A DNA stretch of 64,000 nucleotides from Arthrobacter citreus. Lineage in GTDB: Bacteria > Bacillota > Bacilli > Bacillales > Bacillaceae_G. Location of the stretch: contig CP053688.1 of NCBI GenBank assembly GCA_013200995.1, positions 3,100,001-3,164,000 on the forward strand, in the 5' to 3' direction. The notes below the pieces were generated by a model. The model was not told the DNA's origin and searched no databases. It saw only the letters and a list, made by a program, of their open reading frames with translations. Positions 17,055 through 31,563 of this stretch are shown piece by piece (position 1 is the first letter of the stretch; every line of letters starts with the position of its first letter). A program made the translations under genes and the position numbers.

Positions 17055-17348
17055 AAAATTTATAAATTAATTATAATATATGAAAGTCAAATTGTCCAAT
17101 CTAAAACTGGAATAAAGCTAGTGCTGGCGATAATTGAGCCGGATCTACGATAATTAAGCTGATTTTCCCCAGAATTAAGTGGCTAAAAAAGTATATCAAC
17201 GAGAATAAGCAATATATCAACGAAGTTCACAACTTTATCAACATAGTTCAAATATTGTTCGTATTTTTGAGTTTAGAAACGTTCCTCAACAACTTCGTAT
17301 CAGTGCGATATGCTCCAAGAGAAAGAGCTAAAAATTCCCTAAACAAAA
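17055..17348. other. Spacer between the two leucine tRNA genes
   Basis: No gene or repeat is recognised. It may contain the promoter of tRNA-Leu(CAA) on the minus strand. Confidence 0.4.
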
Positions 17349-17349
17349 A

Positions 17350-17370
17350 CCTCTTACATTTGTAAGAGGT
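17350..17370 (-). terminator. Main terminator of the rrn-tRNA operon
   Basis: CCTCTTACA pairs with TGTAAGAGG, followed by T residues on the minus strand, directly after tRNA-Leu(TAA). Confidence 0.85.
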
Positions 17371-17378
17371 TTTTTTGA

Positions 17379-17462
17379 TACCGAGGGCCGGACTCGAACC
17401 GGCACGGGGTCAACCCCCGCAGGATTTTAAGTCCTGTGTGTCTGCCATTCCACCACCCCGGC
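17379..17462 (-). tRNA. tRNA-Leu(TAA)
   Basis: Anticodon loop CTTAAAA gives TAA. Long variable arm; T loop GGTTCGAGTC. CCA not encoded. Confidence 0.95.
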
Positions 17463-17476
17463 AGAAGTAAATTAAA

Positions 17477-17547
<71 letters not shown>

Positions 17548-17553
17548 ATAATT

Positions 17554-17628
17554 TGGAGCGGAAGACGGGGTTCGAACCCGCGACCCCAACCTTGGCAAGG
17601 TTGTATTCTACCACTGAACTACTTCCGC
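17554..17628 (-). tRNA. tRNA-Gly(GCC)
   Basis: Anticodon loop TTGCCAA; encoded CCA. Confidence 0.95.
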
Positions 17629-17632
17629 ATAA

Positions 17633-17707
17633 TGGCTGGGCTACCTGGATTCGAACCAGGGCATGACGGAATCAAAATCCGTTGCCTTACCGCTTGGCTA
17701 TAGCCCA
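17633..17707 (-). tRNA. tRNA-Gln(TTG)
   Basis: Anticodon loop TTTTGAT; T1-A72 pair typical of glutamine tRNA; encoded CCA. Confidence 0.95.
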
Positions 17708-17787
17708 TTAATTAAGAACTTATTATACTATATTCAATTTAATATTAATTTTATTACTCACTTGAGAAATCATTATTATAATTTAAA

Positions 17788-17864
17788 TGGGGCGACCGAT
17801 GGGAATCGAACCCACGAGTGTCGGAACCACAATCCGATGCGTTAACCACTTCGCCACGACCGCC
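17788..17864 (-). tRNA. tRNA-His(GTG)
   Basis: Anticodon loop TTGTGGT; extra 5' G pairs with C; encoded CCA. Confidence 0.95.
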
Positions 17865-17878
17865 ATTATAGTATTATT

Positions 17879-17952
17879 TGGCAGGGGCAGTAGGAATCGA
17901 ACCCACACCAAAGGTTTTGGAGACCTCTATTCTACCGTTAAACTATGCCCCT
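17879..17952 (-). tRNA. tRNA-Trp(CCA)
   Basis: Anticodon loop CTCCAAA; starts AGGGGC; encoded CCA end. Confidence 0.95.
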
Positions 17953-17961
17953 ATAAATAAA

Positions 17962-18046
17962 TGGTGGAGGGGGACGGATTCGAACCGCCGAACCCACAGG
18001 GAGCGGATTTACAGTCCGCCGCGTTTAGCCACTTCGCTACCCCTCC
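17962..18046 (-). tRNA. tRNA-Tyr(GTA)
   Basis: Anticodon loop CTGTAAA; long variable arm; encoded CCA. Confidence 0.95.
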
Positions 18047-18056
18047 GGTTAAAGAG

Positions 18057-18129
<73 letters not shown>

Positions 18130-18179
18130 TTAATAAAATTATATATCTTAAATTTGATACGTTGCCTTAATCAATTCAA

Positions 18180-18292
18180 CTCTTAGTCGTCCTTGTCTCA
18201 GTAAGTGATTCAAGATGCTTCTCAACAAGTACGCTGAAGCTTTGCTACGAAGCTTATTCGTTCGTGCTCTACCAATTGAGCTAATTCGGCAA
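18180..18292 (-). pseudogene. tRNA-Thr 5'-half remnant fused to a hairpin repeat
   Basis: On the minus strand from 18292 it reads GCCGAATTAGCTCAATTGG then TAGAGCA, the acceptor strand and D arm of the neighbouring tRNA-Thr. It then changes to CGAACGAATAAGCTTCG and unrelated sequence. The same CGAACGAATA...GCTTCAGC...TAC segment follows the fMet remnant at 18625-18692. It contains a small imperfect hairpin. It cannot form a functional tRNA. Confidence 0.75.
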
Positions 18293-18308
18293 ATTATGAT
18301 ATTTAAGA

Positions 18309-18384
<76 letters not shown>

Positions 18385-18392
18385 AACTTAAA

Positions 18393-18468
18393 TGGCGGTC
18401 CCGACCGGGATCGAACCGGCGATCTCCTGCGTGACAGGCAGGCATGTTAACCGCTACACCACGGGACC
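18393..18468 (-). tRNA. tRNA-Asp(GTC)
   Basis: Anticodon loop CTGTCAC; encoded CCA. Confidence 0.95.
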
Positions 18469-18471
18469 ATT

Positions 18472-18548
<77 letters not shown>

Positions 18549-18599
18549 ATAATGTGGATACTATTTTAATTAGATCCATGAAGTTTATTTCGTTAAGAC

Positions 18600-18694
18600 C
18601 ATCCCAATCTCAGGATGTTTATGCAAGTAGTGGCTCGATTGGTATGCTGAAGTAATTCCTTCGAAGCATATTCGTTCGTGCTCCACCCCTCGAT
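18600..18694 (-). pseudogene. tRNA-fMet 5' remnant fused to the same hairpin repeat
   Basis: On the minus strand it begins CGAGGGGTGGAGCA, close to the first 14 bases of the adjacent initiator tRNA, then continues CGAACGAATATGCTTCG as in the tRNA-Thr remnant. TATGCTGAAG and CTTCGAAGCATA form a hairpin. It cannot form a functional tRNA. Confidence 0.7.
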
Positions 18695-18723
18695 AATAAG
18701 AGTATTGATAAATTTTAAAGATA

Positions 18724-18799
18724 TGGTGGAGGATGACGGGCTCGAACCGCCGACCCCCTGCTTGTAAGGCAGGTGCTCTCCCAGCTGAGCTAATCCTCC
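18724..18799 (-). tRNA. tRNA-Val(TAC)
   Basis: Anticodon loop CTTACAA; encoded CCA. Confidence 0.95.
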
Positions 18800-18808
18800 G
18801 TAATAAAA

Positions 18809-18883
18809 TGGTGACCCGTACGGGACTCGAACCCGTGTTACCGCCGTGAAAGGGCGGTGTCTTAACCGCTTGACCAACGGGCC
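18809..18883 (-). tRNA. tRNA-Glu(TTC)
   Basis: Anticodon loop CTTTCAC; encoded CCA. Confidence 0.95.
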
Positions 18884-18905
18884 ATTATATTTGTCCTGAG
18901 TTATA

Positions 18906-18997
18906 TGGCGGAGAGCAAGGGATTTGAACCCTTGAGACAGGGTTACCCGCCTACACGATTTCCAATCGTGCTCCTTCGGCCACTCGGACAGCTCTCC
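18906..18997 (-). tRNA. tRNA-Ser(GGA)
   Basis: Anticodon loop TTGGAAA; long variable arm; encoded CCA. Confidence 0.95.
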
Positions 18998-19001
18998 AAA
19001 A

Positions 19002-19076
19002 TGGCTCCGCAGGTAGGATTCGAACCTACGACCACTCGGTTAACAGCCGAGTGCTCTACCACTGAGCTACTGCGGA
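19002..19076 (-). tRNA. tRNA-Asn(GTT)
   Basis: Anticodon loop CTGTTAA; encoded CCA. First tRNA after 5S rRNA. Confidence 0.95.
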
Positions 19077-19086
19077 ATAATCAAGA

Positions 19087-19202
19087 ACCAAGCGACGTTC
19101 TACTCTCACAGGGGGAAACCCCCAACTACCATCGACGCTGAAGAGCTTAACTGCCGTGTTCGGTATGGGAACGGGTGTGACCTCTTCGCTATCATCACTT
19201 GA
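19087..19202 (-). rRNA. rrf: 5S ribosomal RNA
   Basis: About 116 bases, read on the minus strand as GGTGATGATAGCGAAGAGGT...CCCGTTCCCATACCGAACAC...GTAGAACGTCGCTTGG. These are the conserved 5S segments of Bacillus. It lies about 125 bases after 23S. Ends are approximate. Confidence 0.93.
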
Positions 19203-19327
19203 TTCAATTCCTTAAGGACATTAATTATTATATCAAATCTTATTTAAAAGTCAATGCTTTTTCGAAAGTTTTTTATAATAATTTTTGTACCTTCAAAACT
19301 AGATAATGTCATTATCAAACTTGTTAG

Positions 19328-23965
<4,638 letters not shown>

Positions 23966-24071
23966 AGTTAAGTTTAAATCTTGTATTGCTCAAATAACTA
24001 ATAATTGACGTTTACTTCATGTTTTGTTTAGTTTTCAAAGTTCAAACCGTCGCGTCTTTAGCGACTTTTTC

Positions 24072-24100
24072 ATATTAACATCTCTTCAACATCGAGTCAA
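24072..24100 (-). promoter_or_regulatory. rrn promoter P2
   Basis: -35 TTGACT and -10 TAATAT on the minus strand with 17 bases between, about 110 bases before mature 16S. Confidence 0.8.
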
Positions 24101-24163
24101 CATGTTTTTCATTTTTTTTATTTCTTTGTTTCTTTTTGTCGAACCATCTTGGCGACGTATATA

Positions 24164-24192
24164 AATATAACATCGCATTTAGAATATGACAA
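24164..24192 (-). promoter_or_regulatory. rrn promoter P1
   Basis: -35 TTGTCA and -10 TATATT on the minus strand with 17 bases between, about 90 bases upstream of P2. Tandem rrn promoters are usual in Bacillus. Confidence 0.75.
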
Positions 24193-24305
24193 GCCCTTTT
24201 TTAGTTTTTTTTATAAAAAAAGAAAAAAATTTATTTTAACTACGAAGGAAGTGTAATACCACATGTCGAATTAGCCATAAACTATATAGAAAAGGGGTTT
24301 AGAAA

Positions 24306-24995
24306 ATGGATCTACAACCAGACATTCTCGTAAAATTGCTTATATCAGCAATGCTAGGTTCCGTTATTGGTTTAGAAAGAGAATTAAAAAGAAAACCTCT
24401 TGGTTTAAAAACATGCCTAGTCATTTCAATAATGAGTTGCCTATTAACAATTGCTTCAATTAGTTCAGCCTATACATTCCATAGCAGCGACTTTTTAAAT
24501 ATCTCCATGGATCCATTACGCTTACCAGCCCAAATAGTATCGGGAATTGGTTTTCTTGGAGCTGGCGTTATTCTTCGCAGAGGTAACGATACAATCGCTG
24601 GCCTAACAACAGCTGCAATGATTTGGGGAGCTTCAGGTATCGGAATAATTGTTGGGGCTGGTTTTTATGCCGCAGCATTTGCTGGAGTTGGGTTATTAAT
24701 TATCAGTGTTGAATTAATTCCTTATTTAATAAACAAACTCGGTCCAAAAAAATTAAAAGAAAGAGATATAAGCCTAAAGCTAACAGTTATAGGAAAAGAA
24801 AATATAAATATTGTGATTGATCAAATAACTGCGCAAGATATAACAGTTAAAAATATTAAAATAAAGGGCTTAAATAATGATGAGCATTATATACAAATGA
24901 AATTACTAGTGTTTAATAAACGAAGAACAACAGAAATTTATTATGACATTGAACAAATAGAGAACATCCGTGGAATTGAAATAGAGAGTATATAA
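24306..24995 (+). CDS. MgtC/SapB-family membrane protein
   Basis: The 229-residue protein has the MgtC signature near the N-terminus (GSVIGLERELKRKPLGLKT), a second conserved segment (PARIVSGIGFLGAG-like, about 78-92, then RRGNDTIAGLTTAAMIWGASGIG) and about five membrane helices to residue 145. A soluble ACT-like C-terminal domain follows. The family is linked to magnesium limitation and acid tolerance, but its exact activity is unsettled. AAGGGG precedes ATG 24306. It is followed after 63 bases by a potassium channel on the same strand, with no terminator between. Confidence 0.9.
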   Translation: MDLQPDILVKLLISAMLGSVIGLERELKRKPLGLKTCLVISIMSCLLTIASISSAYTFHSSDFLNISMDPLRLPAQIVSGIGFLGAGVILRRGNDTIAGLTTAAMIWGASGIGIIVGAGFYAAAFAGVGLLIISVELIPYLINKLGPKKLKERDISLKLTVIGKENINIVIDQITAQDITVKNIKIKGLNNDEHYIQMKLLVFNKRRTTEIYYDIEQIENIRGIEIESI

Positions 24996-25058
24996 TAGTG
25001 ATAACTTATTATTTATTGGTAAAAATAAGTGTTACGAAATTGCGATGGAGGAATAAGC

Positions 25059-26051
25059 TTGAAAGTATTTCGTAACCAGCCAATCTATTTTAAATCCTAT
25101 ACATTATTTAAAATTACAGTCATTTTATTATCATTGATTGCTATATTTGGAACAATTATTCATTATGCAGAACCTTTTACGTTTCCAACTGTTTGGGATG
25201 GAATGTGGTGGTCAATTGTTACTACGTTTACAGTAGGTTATGGTGATTATGTACCTCTTTCTCCAGTTGGACGTTTTTTTGCCGTTATATTAATTTTATT
25301 AGGTACCGGATTCGGTTCTTACTATATGATTTCATTCACAGCTCAAACTTTTCGAAATCAAGACGCAGATTTTAGAGGTGCACTTACATTTTCAAAAAAG
25401 AACCATATTGTAATCGTTGGTTGGAACGAACGAGTTAAGAATGTAATTAACCAATTGCACGCTTCCTCAATATCTACCCATATCGTATTAATAGATGAAA
25501 GCCTAGAACTATTACCTCCAGAGTTAGGGAAAGTGCATTTTGTAAAAGGATCTGCTTCCAACGATTCAGTTTTAGAAAAGGCAAATTTTAAATTTGCTAA
25601 TACAATATTAATTACAGCAGATCAAAATAAAAATGAACAAGAAGCTGATATGCAAACAATTTTAACAATCATTGCAGCAAAAGGCGTTAATCAATCGATT
25701 CACTGTATCGCAGAAATCTTAACGAAAAATCAAGTAATAAACGCATATCGCGCTGGTGCCAATGAAATTATTGAAGCTCATTTACTAACTTCGTTTGTTA
25801 TGTCAGGATCGATAATGCATAAAGGTTACTCAGATGTAGTACTAAAACTAACAAATCAATTAGAATCATTTACAGTTAAAATATTAAATGTTGATCAAAA
25901 AATGATTGGAAAATTCTATTATGACATTGTAATAGAAGAATTAGACAACGATAAAATGATTATTGGTATAATCCGGGATAAACAAACAATTATTAAACCT
26001 GATAAAAGTATTGAGATTGCTAAAGATGATTTCCTAATCTTACTTACTTAA
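25059..26051 (+). CDS. yugO: Potassium channel protein YugO-like
   Basis: About 330 residues: two membrane helices around the selectivity filter TVGYGD (about residue 58), then a cytoplasmic RCK/TrkA-N domain starting HIVIVGWNERV (about 115) and a TrkA-C-like end. In B. subtilis YugO releases K+ and is needed for electrical signalling in biofilms. TGGAGGA before TTG 25059 decides the start; upstream codons in frame lack a site. The Mistic partner gene (mstX) is not seen. YugN and pgi follow as in B. subtilis, but on the other strand. Confidence 0.9.
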   Translation: MKVFRNQPIYFKSYTLFKITVILLSLIAIFGTIIHYAEPFTFPTVWDGMWWSIVTTFTVGYGDYVPLSPVGRFFAVILILLGTGFGSYYMISFTAQTFRNQDADFRGALTFSKKNHIVIVGWNERVKNVINQLHASSISTHIVLIDESLELLPPELGKVHFVKGSASNDSVLEKANFKFANTILITADQNKNEQEADMQTILTIIAAKGVNQSIHCIAEILTKNQVINAYRAGANEIIEAHLLTSFVMSGSIMHKGYSDVVLKLTNQLESFTVKILNVDQKMIGKFYYDIVIEELDNDKMIIGIIRDKQTIIKPDKSIEIAKDDFLILLT

Positions 26052-26071
26052 GCATAATTTCTACTTAATTA

Positions 26072-26111
26072 AAAAGAGCCAAATCATAATTTTATGATTT
26101 GGCTCTTTTTT
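26072..26111. terminator. Bidirectional terminator between yugO and yugN
   Basis: AAAGAGCCAAATCATAA pairs with TTATGATTTGGCTCTTT, with T-runs on both strands. Confidence 0.9.
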
Positions 26112-26516
26112 TTATAAAAGTTCATCTTCAATTTTCTTAAGAATTTCAAACCCTTTAATTTGATATTTTTTAGGCACTTTAGCATCTGGATCTATCGGTT
26201 CTTGAAACTGGTTTAAAGATCCAGTTAGATTCCCTTCATAACCAATATTATCATCAAGTCCCTCATTATAAACGTGTGTTAGTAAAAATGGAGACTCAAA
26301 TTGAATAACTGCTCCATCCATATCTAAGGATCCTGAAGTGACATTAAATGGAATTCTTAAGTACTGATACCCGTCGTCATCTTGCATTAATAAATCAAAA
26401 CTTCCATGATCATAGTCCCAATTTGCTCCAATAACAAACCCATGATTTTTTAATTTCCCCTCAATATCATTAAGCGGAAATATTTCATTCTCTAATTTTG
26501 ACTTTAAAGGATACAT
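26112..26516 (-). CDS. yugN: YugN-like family protein
   Basis: A 134-residue soluble acidic protein: it begins MYPLKSKLENEIFPLNDIE, then NHGFVIGANWDYDHGSFD, and has YQYLRIPFNVTSGSLD. Similar proteins lie next to pgi and yugO in Bacillus genomes; function is unknown. AGGAGG precedes ATG 26516. A terminator separates it from pgi upstream on the same strand. Confidence 0.85.
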   Translation of the reverse strand: MYPLKSKLENEIFPLNDIEGKLKNHGFVIGANWDYDHGSFDLLMQDDDGYQYLRIPFNVTSGSLDMDGAVIQFESPFLLTHVYNEGLDDNIGYEGNLTGSLNQFQEPIDPDAKVPKKYQIKGFEILKKIEDELL

Positions 26517-26588
26517 ATGCTTTTCTCCTCCTTTTTGAATAGTATTTTCTTACTTAACTAAAAACATGAATTTAAATTTTAAATCCAT

Positions 26589-26629
26589 AAAAAAACCGTT
26601 GTTAAAGTAAATTTAACAACGGTTTTTTA
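26589..26629 (-). terminator. Terminator after pgi
   Basis: AACCGTTGTTAAA pairs with TTTAACAACGGTT, flanked by T-run. Confidence 0.88.
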
Positions 26630-27982
26630 TTATTTTAAACGTTCTTCTAATTGCATTTTCAGTTCTTCAAAACCTGGTTTTCCTAATAATGCAAACATGT
26701 TTTTCTTATATGCTTCAACACCTGGTTGATCGAAAGGATTTACACCAAGTAAGTATCCGCTCATGGCACAAGCAAGTTCAAAGAAGTATACTGTATAGCC
26801 AAAAGTATATTCATCTAATTTCGGTAATGTAACAATTAGATTTGGTACTCCACCATCAGCGTGTGCTAGTATTGTTCCTTCAAATGCTTTTTTATTTACA
26901 AAATCAACAGTTTTACCTGCAAGATAGTTTAATCCGTCAGAATCATTATCCTCTAATTCAATTGTTAGTTCATGACGTGGCATTTCAACAGATAATACTG
27001 TCTCAAATAAATCACGTCGACCTTCTTGAACATATTGACCAAGAGAATGTAAATCTGTTGAAAAGTTTGCTGAAGATGGATAGATCCCTTTTTGGTCTTT
27101 CCCTTCACTCTCTCCAAATAATTGCTTCCACCATTCACCAAAGTATTGTAATGATGGTTCATAATTAACAAGCATTTCAATTGTTTTACCTTTGTTATAT
27201 AAAACATTTCTTACAACTGCATATTGATAAGCTTGATTATCTTCCAATTCTGAAGTGCTGTACTCGTTATATGCATCTTGAGCACCCTTCATCATTTGTT
27301 CAATATCAATACCTGCTGCTGCTATTGGTAATAAACCTACTGCTGTTAAAACTGAGTAGCGTCCACCTACATCATCAGGAATAACAAATGTTTCGTATCC
27401 TTTTTCGTCCGCAACAGTTTTTAATGCACCGCGCGCTTTATCAGTTGTAGCATAAATACGGTTTTTAGCTTCTTCAACACCATACTTTTCTTCCAACAGC
27501 TTTCTAAAAATACGGAATGCAATTGCTGGTTCAGTAGTTGTCCCAGATTTTGAAATAACATTGATTGAGAAATCTTTATCTTTTAAAACTTGAATTAAAT
27601 CATGCATGTATGTAGAACTAATATTATTTCCTACGAAGAACACTTGAGGTGCTTTTCTTTCTTCTTTAGATGCAATGTTAAAAAACGAATGCTGTAACAT
27701 TTCAATTGCTGCACGTGCACCTAGATATGATCCACCAATTCCGATTACTAAAAGAACGTCTGAATCTGATTTGATTTTCTCTGCTGACTTTTGGATTCGA
27801 GAAAATTCCTCTTTGTCATAGTCATTCGGTAACTCTACCCATCCTAGATAGTCGCTACCTGCACCAGTTTTTTCATGAATCGTATGGTGAAATAACTTCA
27901 CTGCATCTCTTAAATATGCAATTTCGTGATCTTGAAAAAACATTTTTGCTTTTGAATAGTCAAATTTAATATGAGAAGTCAT
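26630..27982 (-). CDS. pgi: Glucose-6-phosphate isomerase
   Basis: This 450-residue cytoplasmic enzyme interconverts glucose-6-phosphate and fructose-6-phosphate. Family markers are [16 protein letters not shown] (about residue 78), [11 protein letters not shown] (about 143, sugar-phosphate site) and [13 protein letters not shown] (about 290). Length fits the Bacillus enzyme. AAGGAGG precedes ATG 27982. It has its own terminator, so it is a single-gene unit in the yugN-pgi-yuzA order. Confidence 0.97.
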   Translation of the reverse strand: MTSHIKFDYSKAKMFFQDHEIAYLRDAVKLFHHTIHEKTGAGSDYLGWVELPNDYDKEEFSRIQKSAEKIKSDSDVLLVIGIGGSYLGARAAIEMLQHSFFNIASKEERKAPQVFFVGNNISSTYMHDLIQVLKDKDFSINVISKSGTTTEPAIAFRIFRKLLEEKYGVEEAKNRIYATTDKARGALKTVADEKGYETFVIPDDVGGRYSVLTAVGLLPIAAAGIDIEQMMKGAQDAYNEYSTSELEDNQAYQYAVVRNVLYNKGKTIEMLVNYEPSLQYFGEWWKQLFGESEGKDQKGIYPSSANFSTDLHSLGQYVQEGRRDLFETVLSVEMPRHELTIELEDNDSDGLNYLAGKTVDFVNKKAFEGTILAHADGGVPNLIVTLPKLDEYTFGYTVYFFELACAMSGYLLGVNPFDQPGVEAYKKNMFALLGKPGFEELKMQLEERLK

Positions 27983-28175
27983 ACATCAAACCTCCTTAAA
28001 TAGTTGTAATACCTTTACAATGTACCTAATTAAATAATTGAAAGCAAGTAAATACAATTAAATTTATGTGAAAATTTTAACAAGAGTCAAAATGATAATT
28101 TTTCACCTATGTACATAATTAAAATCAAATGAGGGATACTATTTTTGAAGGTCATAAAAAGGAGGTTAACCTATT

Positions 28176-28409
28176 ATGAGTACATTACAACGTATTGCAC
28201 TTATTTTTACAATTGTTGGAGCTATAAACTGGGGTTTAATCGGATTTTTTCAATTTGATTTAGTAGCAGCAATTTTTGGTGGTGCTGATTCTGCTTTTGC
28301 TCGAATTATATATGGTATCGTTGGTATTTCAGGACTAATTAACCTTGGCTTACTATTCAAACCTTCAGAAGAGTTAGGGACACATCCTGAGACAAACGAA
28401 GTTAGATAG
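28176..28409 (+). CDS. yuzA: DUF378 membrane protein YuzA
   Basis: The 77-residue protein has two membrane segments (about 5-25 and 42-62). TIVGAINWGLIGFFQFDLVA and FARIIYGIVGISGL are the DUF378 signature. Function unknown. AAAGGAGG precedes ATG 28176 by ten bases. It faces yugI with a shared terminator. Confidence 0.88.
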   Translation: MSTLQRIALIFTIVGAINWGLIGFFQFDLVAAIFGGADSAFARIIYGIVGISGLINLGLLFKPSEELGTHPETNEVR

Positions 28410-28420
28410 ATATACACAAC

Positions 28421-28448
28421 AAAAAGGAAGGGTATGCCCTTCCTTTTT
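28421..28448. terminator. Terminator shared by yuzA and yugI
   Basis: AAAAAGGAAGGG pairs with CCCTTCCTTTTT. Confidence 0.85.
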
Positions 28449-28833
28449 AATTCGTCATATTTTCTTTCTTCATCTCAACATGAAGCCATTCATTTAATTT
28501 TTTATGCAGGGTGCTAAATCCATCTGGTTTTAATTCTCTTAATAATCGAGCTGCATGTTTTAAATTTTCTTCACCATTAAATCCTTGATCGATACTTGCT
28601 CCTTTTAAAGACAAACTAATTTTTCCTGTCATCTCATCAATAGACAGTACACGTACATTTACTAACTGCCCAACAGAAATATAGTCTCGAATATCTCGAA
28701 CATATCCATTAATAATTTCGGAAATATGTACTAGTCCTTGTGTTTGGTGATCAAGTGAAATAAAGGCACCATACGTTTGAATCCCTGTTACTTTACCAGT
28801 GTAAACTTTTCCAATATTGTAGTTTTGTGCCAT
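28447..28833 (-). CDS. yugI: S1 RNA-binding domain protein YugI (general stress protein 13-like)
   Basis: The first 75 of 128 residues form one S1 domain: GKVYTGKVTGIQTYGAFISL, GLVHISEI, and VRVLSIDEMTGKISLSLKG. A helical tail of about 50 residues follows. Such small S1 proteins bind RNA or ribosomes. GGAGTG precedes ATG 28833. The position next to yuzA is as in B. subtilis. Confidence 0.9.
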   Translation of the reverse strand: MAQNYNIGKVYTGKVTGIQTYGAFISLDHQTQGLVHISEIINGYVRDIRDYISVGQLVNVRVLSIDEMTGKISLSLKGASIDQGFNGEENLKHAARLLRELKPDGFSTLHKKLNEWLHVEMKKENMTN

Positions 28834-29151
28834 TCAAAACACTCCTAATTTTCGTTCAATTCCACTAACTAAATTTTAGCACACACAGACCAACTTTTAA
28901 AGTTTGCTATAAGGCTTATATTAGATACTACCTTTGAAATTCCCTTATTGTATTATAGTCACTTTAAAGGTTGGGCTATTTCATTTTTTTAAAAATAATT
29001 ACTTATGTTTATTAGAATTGACGAAAAACTTATAATTTAAAAGTATTTTAGTGATTTACATAACATATGGTGACATACGGAGCATTATTAAGATTAGAAT
29101 GTATTCCTTCCGTTTGGACATAATAATCCAAAAACTTAAAGGAGAGTTTGG

Positions 29152-29991
29152 ATGATGAATCATTCTGGAACAATACAGTCGACATATAAGATTTCTGGTC
29201 TTGATGTTTATTATGAACTATACGGATACCACAATTTTAATAAGCAAGATTCAAAAGTATTTGTATTAATTCACGGTTTTTTGTCATCTTGCTTTAGTTA
29301 TCGTAGACTGATACCATTTATCTCAAAAGAACATGTTGTTGTCGTTATCGACCTACCTCCATTCGGTAAAAGTGGTAAGCAATTAAACTTTAAATATTCG
29401 TATGATAACTTCGCTAATGTAGTAATCTCACTTGTGAATCATTTGAAGTTGGAAAACATCTATTTAGTCGGACATTCAATGGGCGGACAGATAGCATTAT
29501 ATGTAACGAAGAAAAAACCAGAACTTGTTAACAAAGTGATTTTATTATGTAGCTCTGGTTATTTAGGCAGAGCAAATCCTCACCTAATCATTTCATCTTA
29601 TTTTCCTTTTTTCTATCTTTATATAAAGAGGAATTTAGCTAAACAAGGAGTTGTCAATTCTCTAATATCAGTTGTTCATGATCAAAAGCTAATCGATGAT
29701 GAAATGATAAATGGCTACCAGGAGCCTTTTATGCAAGATGAAATTTTTAGGGCGCTAACTAAGATGATCCGTGATCGAGAAGGAGATTTGAGTCCTGCAG
29801 ATTTACAAGATATATCTGTACCAACACTTTTAATTTGGGGTGAAAAAGATAAAGTAGTTCCATTAGCGGTTGGGGAAAGATTACATCGTGATTTAAAACA
29901 TTCAACATTATTTACTTATCCAGAAGCCGGACACTTAATTCCTGAAGAAATTCCCGAACATATTTATGATCGTATATCAAATTTTATATAA
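29152..29991 (+). CDS. yugF: Alpha/beta hydrolase YugF-like
   Basis: A 279-residue single-domain hydrolase. It has the oxyanion motif LIHGFLSS (about residue 40), the nucleophile elbow GHSMGG (Ser, about 105), an acid Asp in LLIWGEKDKVVP (about 234), and the catalytic His in PEAGHLIPEE (about 263). The substrate is unknown. GGAGAG precedes ATGATG at 29152/29155 and either could be used. It lies after yugI as in the B. subtilis order, but the following yugE, patB and kinB are absent here. Confidence 0.87.
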   Translation: MMNHSGTIQSTYKISGLDVYYELYGYHNFNKQDSKVFVLIHGFLSSCFSYRRLIPFISKEHVVVVIDLPPFGKSGKQLNFKYSYDNFANVVISLVNHLKLENIYLVGHSMGGQIALYVTKKKPELVNKVILLCSSGYLGRANPHLIISSYFPFFYLYIKRNLAKQGVVNSLISVVHDQKLIDDEMINGYQEPFMQDEIFRALTKMIRDREGDLSPADLQDISVPTLLIWGEKDKVVPLAVGERLHRDLKHSTLFTYPEAGHLIPEEIPEHIYDRISNFI

Positions 29992-29996
29992 ATAAA

Positions 29997-30047
29997 AAAG
30001 GGCTGTCTCATAAGTCAGGTAAACTGACATATAGACACCCCTTTTTT
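29997..30047. terminator. Terminator after yugF
   Basis: AAAAAAGGG-TGTCT pairs with AGACA-CCCTTTTTT. Confidence 0.8.
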
Positions 30048-30159
30048 ATTGTAATAATAACTCATTTTTGTATCTAAATTTTGATTGTGCACGTTAGCTT
30101 TTAAACTGGAGATACTAACCAATCCATTCAGAGAATTTTTTAGAGCTTGAATATGGCTT

Positions 30160-31563
30160 TTATAATTCAAATACTGGCAAAGTAATTATAACCTTTAAAC
30201 CTTTACCATCACTATTCATAAATTTTATTTTACCGTTGTGCTGGTCAATAATATGCTTTACGATCGCCAATCCTAATCCTGTTCCACCTTCATTTCTAGA
30301 CCTTGCTTTATCTACACGATAGAACCTTTCCCCTAAATGCGGAATCTCTTCAACTGGAATCCCTTTACCTTCATCGATAATCTCCAGAGTTACTTGTTTA
30401 TCTTGAGATAAATTGATATAAATGCTTTTTCCCGAAGGTGTATAACGAACTGCATTATCTATTAAATTGTGTATAACTTGTTGGAAACGGTCTGGATCAA
30501 CGTTAGCAATGATCGATTCATCTAAATTCTTTTGAATTGTAATACCCCGCTCTATTAGTATTTGTGAATATGTTTCGATTGTATCTTCAATTAATTGCGC
30601 AATTACGTTCGGCTCTTTATTTAATGGAAACTGTTGTCCATCTAAAGTAGCTAAATCAAGAAGATCCCTTACTAATCTTTGCATTCGACTTGCTTCTTTT
30701 TGAATGATGCCAACATACTTTAGTTGTTGTTCTTGTTTTATTACTCCATCTAATATTGCTTCACTATATCCTTTTACATAACTTAACGGCGTTCTTAGTT
30801 CATGAGAAACATTAGCTAAAAACTCTTTTCTATTTTCATCTTCTTTTTGTAAAGAATCAGACATTGAATTAAATGCAAAAGCTAGTTTACCTACTTCATC
30901 ACCACTATTATAGTGGATACGCTCCGTGTAATCACCATTTGCCATTTTATATGAGATTTGTTCCATTCTAGATAACGGCTTAATCATTTGTTTTATTATA
31001 CTTCTGCCGATTAAAAGAATAATGAAAGCAAATAGCAATGTACTAATCATAAAAATCCATTTTGATTGTTGGATTAGTTCGGTAATACTCCTTAAAGGTA
31101 GATTTAAATAAATAATCCCTTCAAGTTTTTCTTTTTTTACAACTGGAACTACGACACCGATTATTTGATGCTTAAATCTTTTTTCAAATCCTGTCTTCGT
31201 AATTACTTTTCCTTTTAATAAAGTTTCGCGATCGTCTTCAGTGATAAACGATTCATGACTGACATTGTATGGGATACATGCACTTAAGTCTCTCGGATTA
31301 CTAATAAATAAAACACTTGCATTTGAAACAGCATCAAATTTTGAAACAAATTTTGAAAAGTCATCAACATTATTTGTTTGATGATAGTGTTTTACTAAGT
31401 TAGTACCTTCCTGAATTAAAGTTGAACGAACATATGAAACATATAATTGCTTATATGCAAACTGAAACATTAAAAAGAAAAAGATCGTTGTACAGATTAC
31501 CATTAAGCAGATTGTTAGCCATAGCTTCTGTAAAAATGAAAGAGAATTTGCTATTTTCCTCAT
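30160..31563 (-). CDS. Sensor histidine kinase
   Basis: The 467-residue membrane kinase has helices at about 13-35 and 165-185 flanking an extracytoplasmic sensor domain. HAMP (about 190-240), HisKA with the phosphorylated His in VSHELRTPLSYV (about 250) and HATPase with DNAVRYTP and GTGLGLAIV follow. It overlaps the response regulator stop by four bases and is last in the transcript. Its signal is unknown; the two lipoproteins upstream suggest that it watches something outside the membrane. Confidence 0.93.
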   Translation of the reverse strand: MRKIANSLSFLQKLWLTICLMVICTTIFFFLMFQFAYKQLYVSYVRSTLIQEGTNLVKHYHQTNNVDDFSKFVSKFDAVSNASVLFISNPRDLSACIPYNVSHESFITEDDRETLLKGKVITKTGFEKRFKHQIIGVVVPVVKKEKLEGIIYLNLPLRSITELIQQSKWIFMISTLLFAFIILLIGRSIIKQMIKPLSRMEQISYKMANGDYTERIHYNSGDEVGKLAFAFNSMSDSLQKEDENRKEFLANVSHELRTPLSYVKGYSEAILDGVIKQEQQLKYVGIIQKEASRMQRLVRDLLDLATLDGQQFPLNKEPNVIAQLIEDTIETYSQILIERGITIQKNLDESIIANVDPDRFQQVIHNLIDNAVRYTPSGKSIYINLSQDKQVTLEIIDEGKGIPVEEIPHLGERFYRVDKARSRNEGGTGLGLAIVKHIIDQHNGKIKFMNSDGKGLKVIITLPVFEL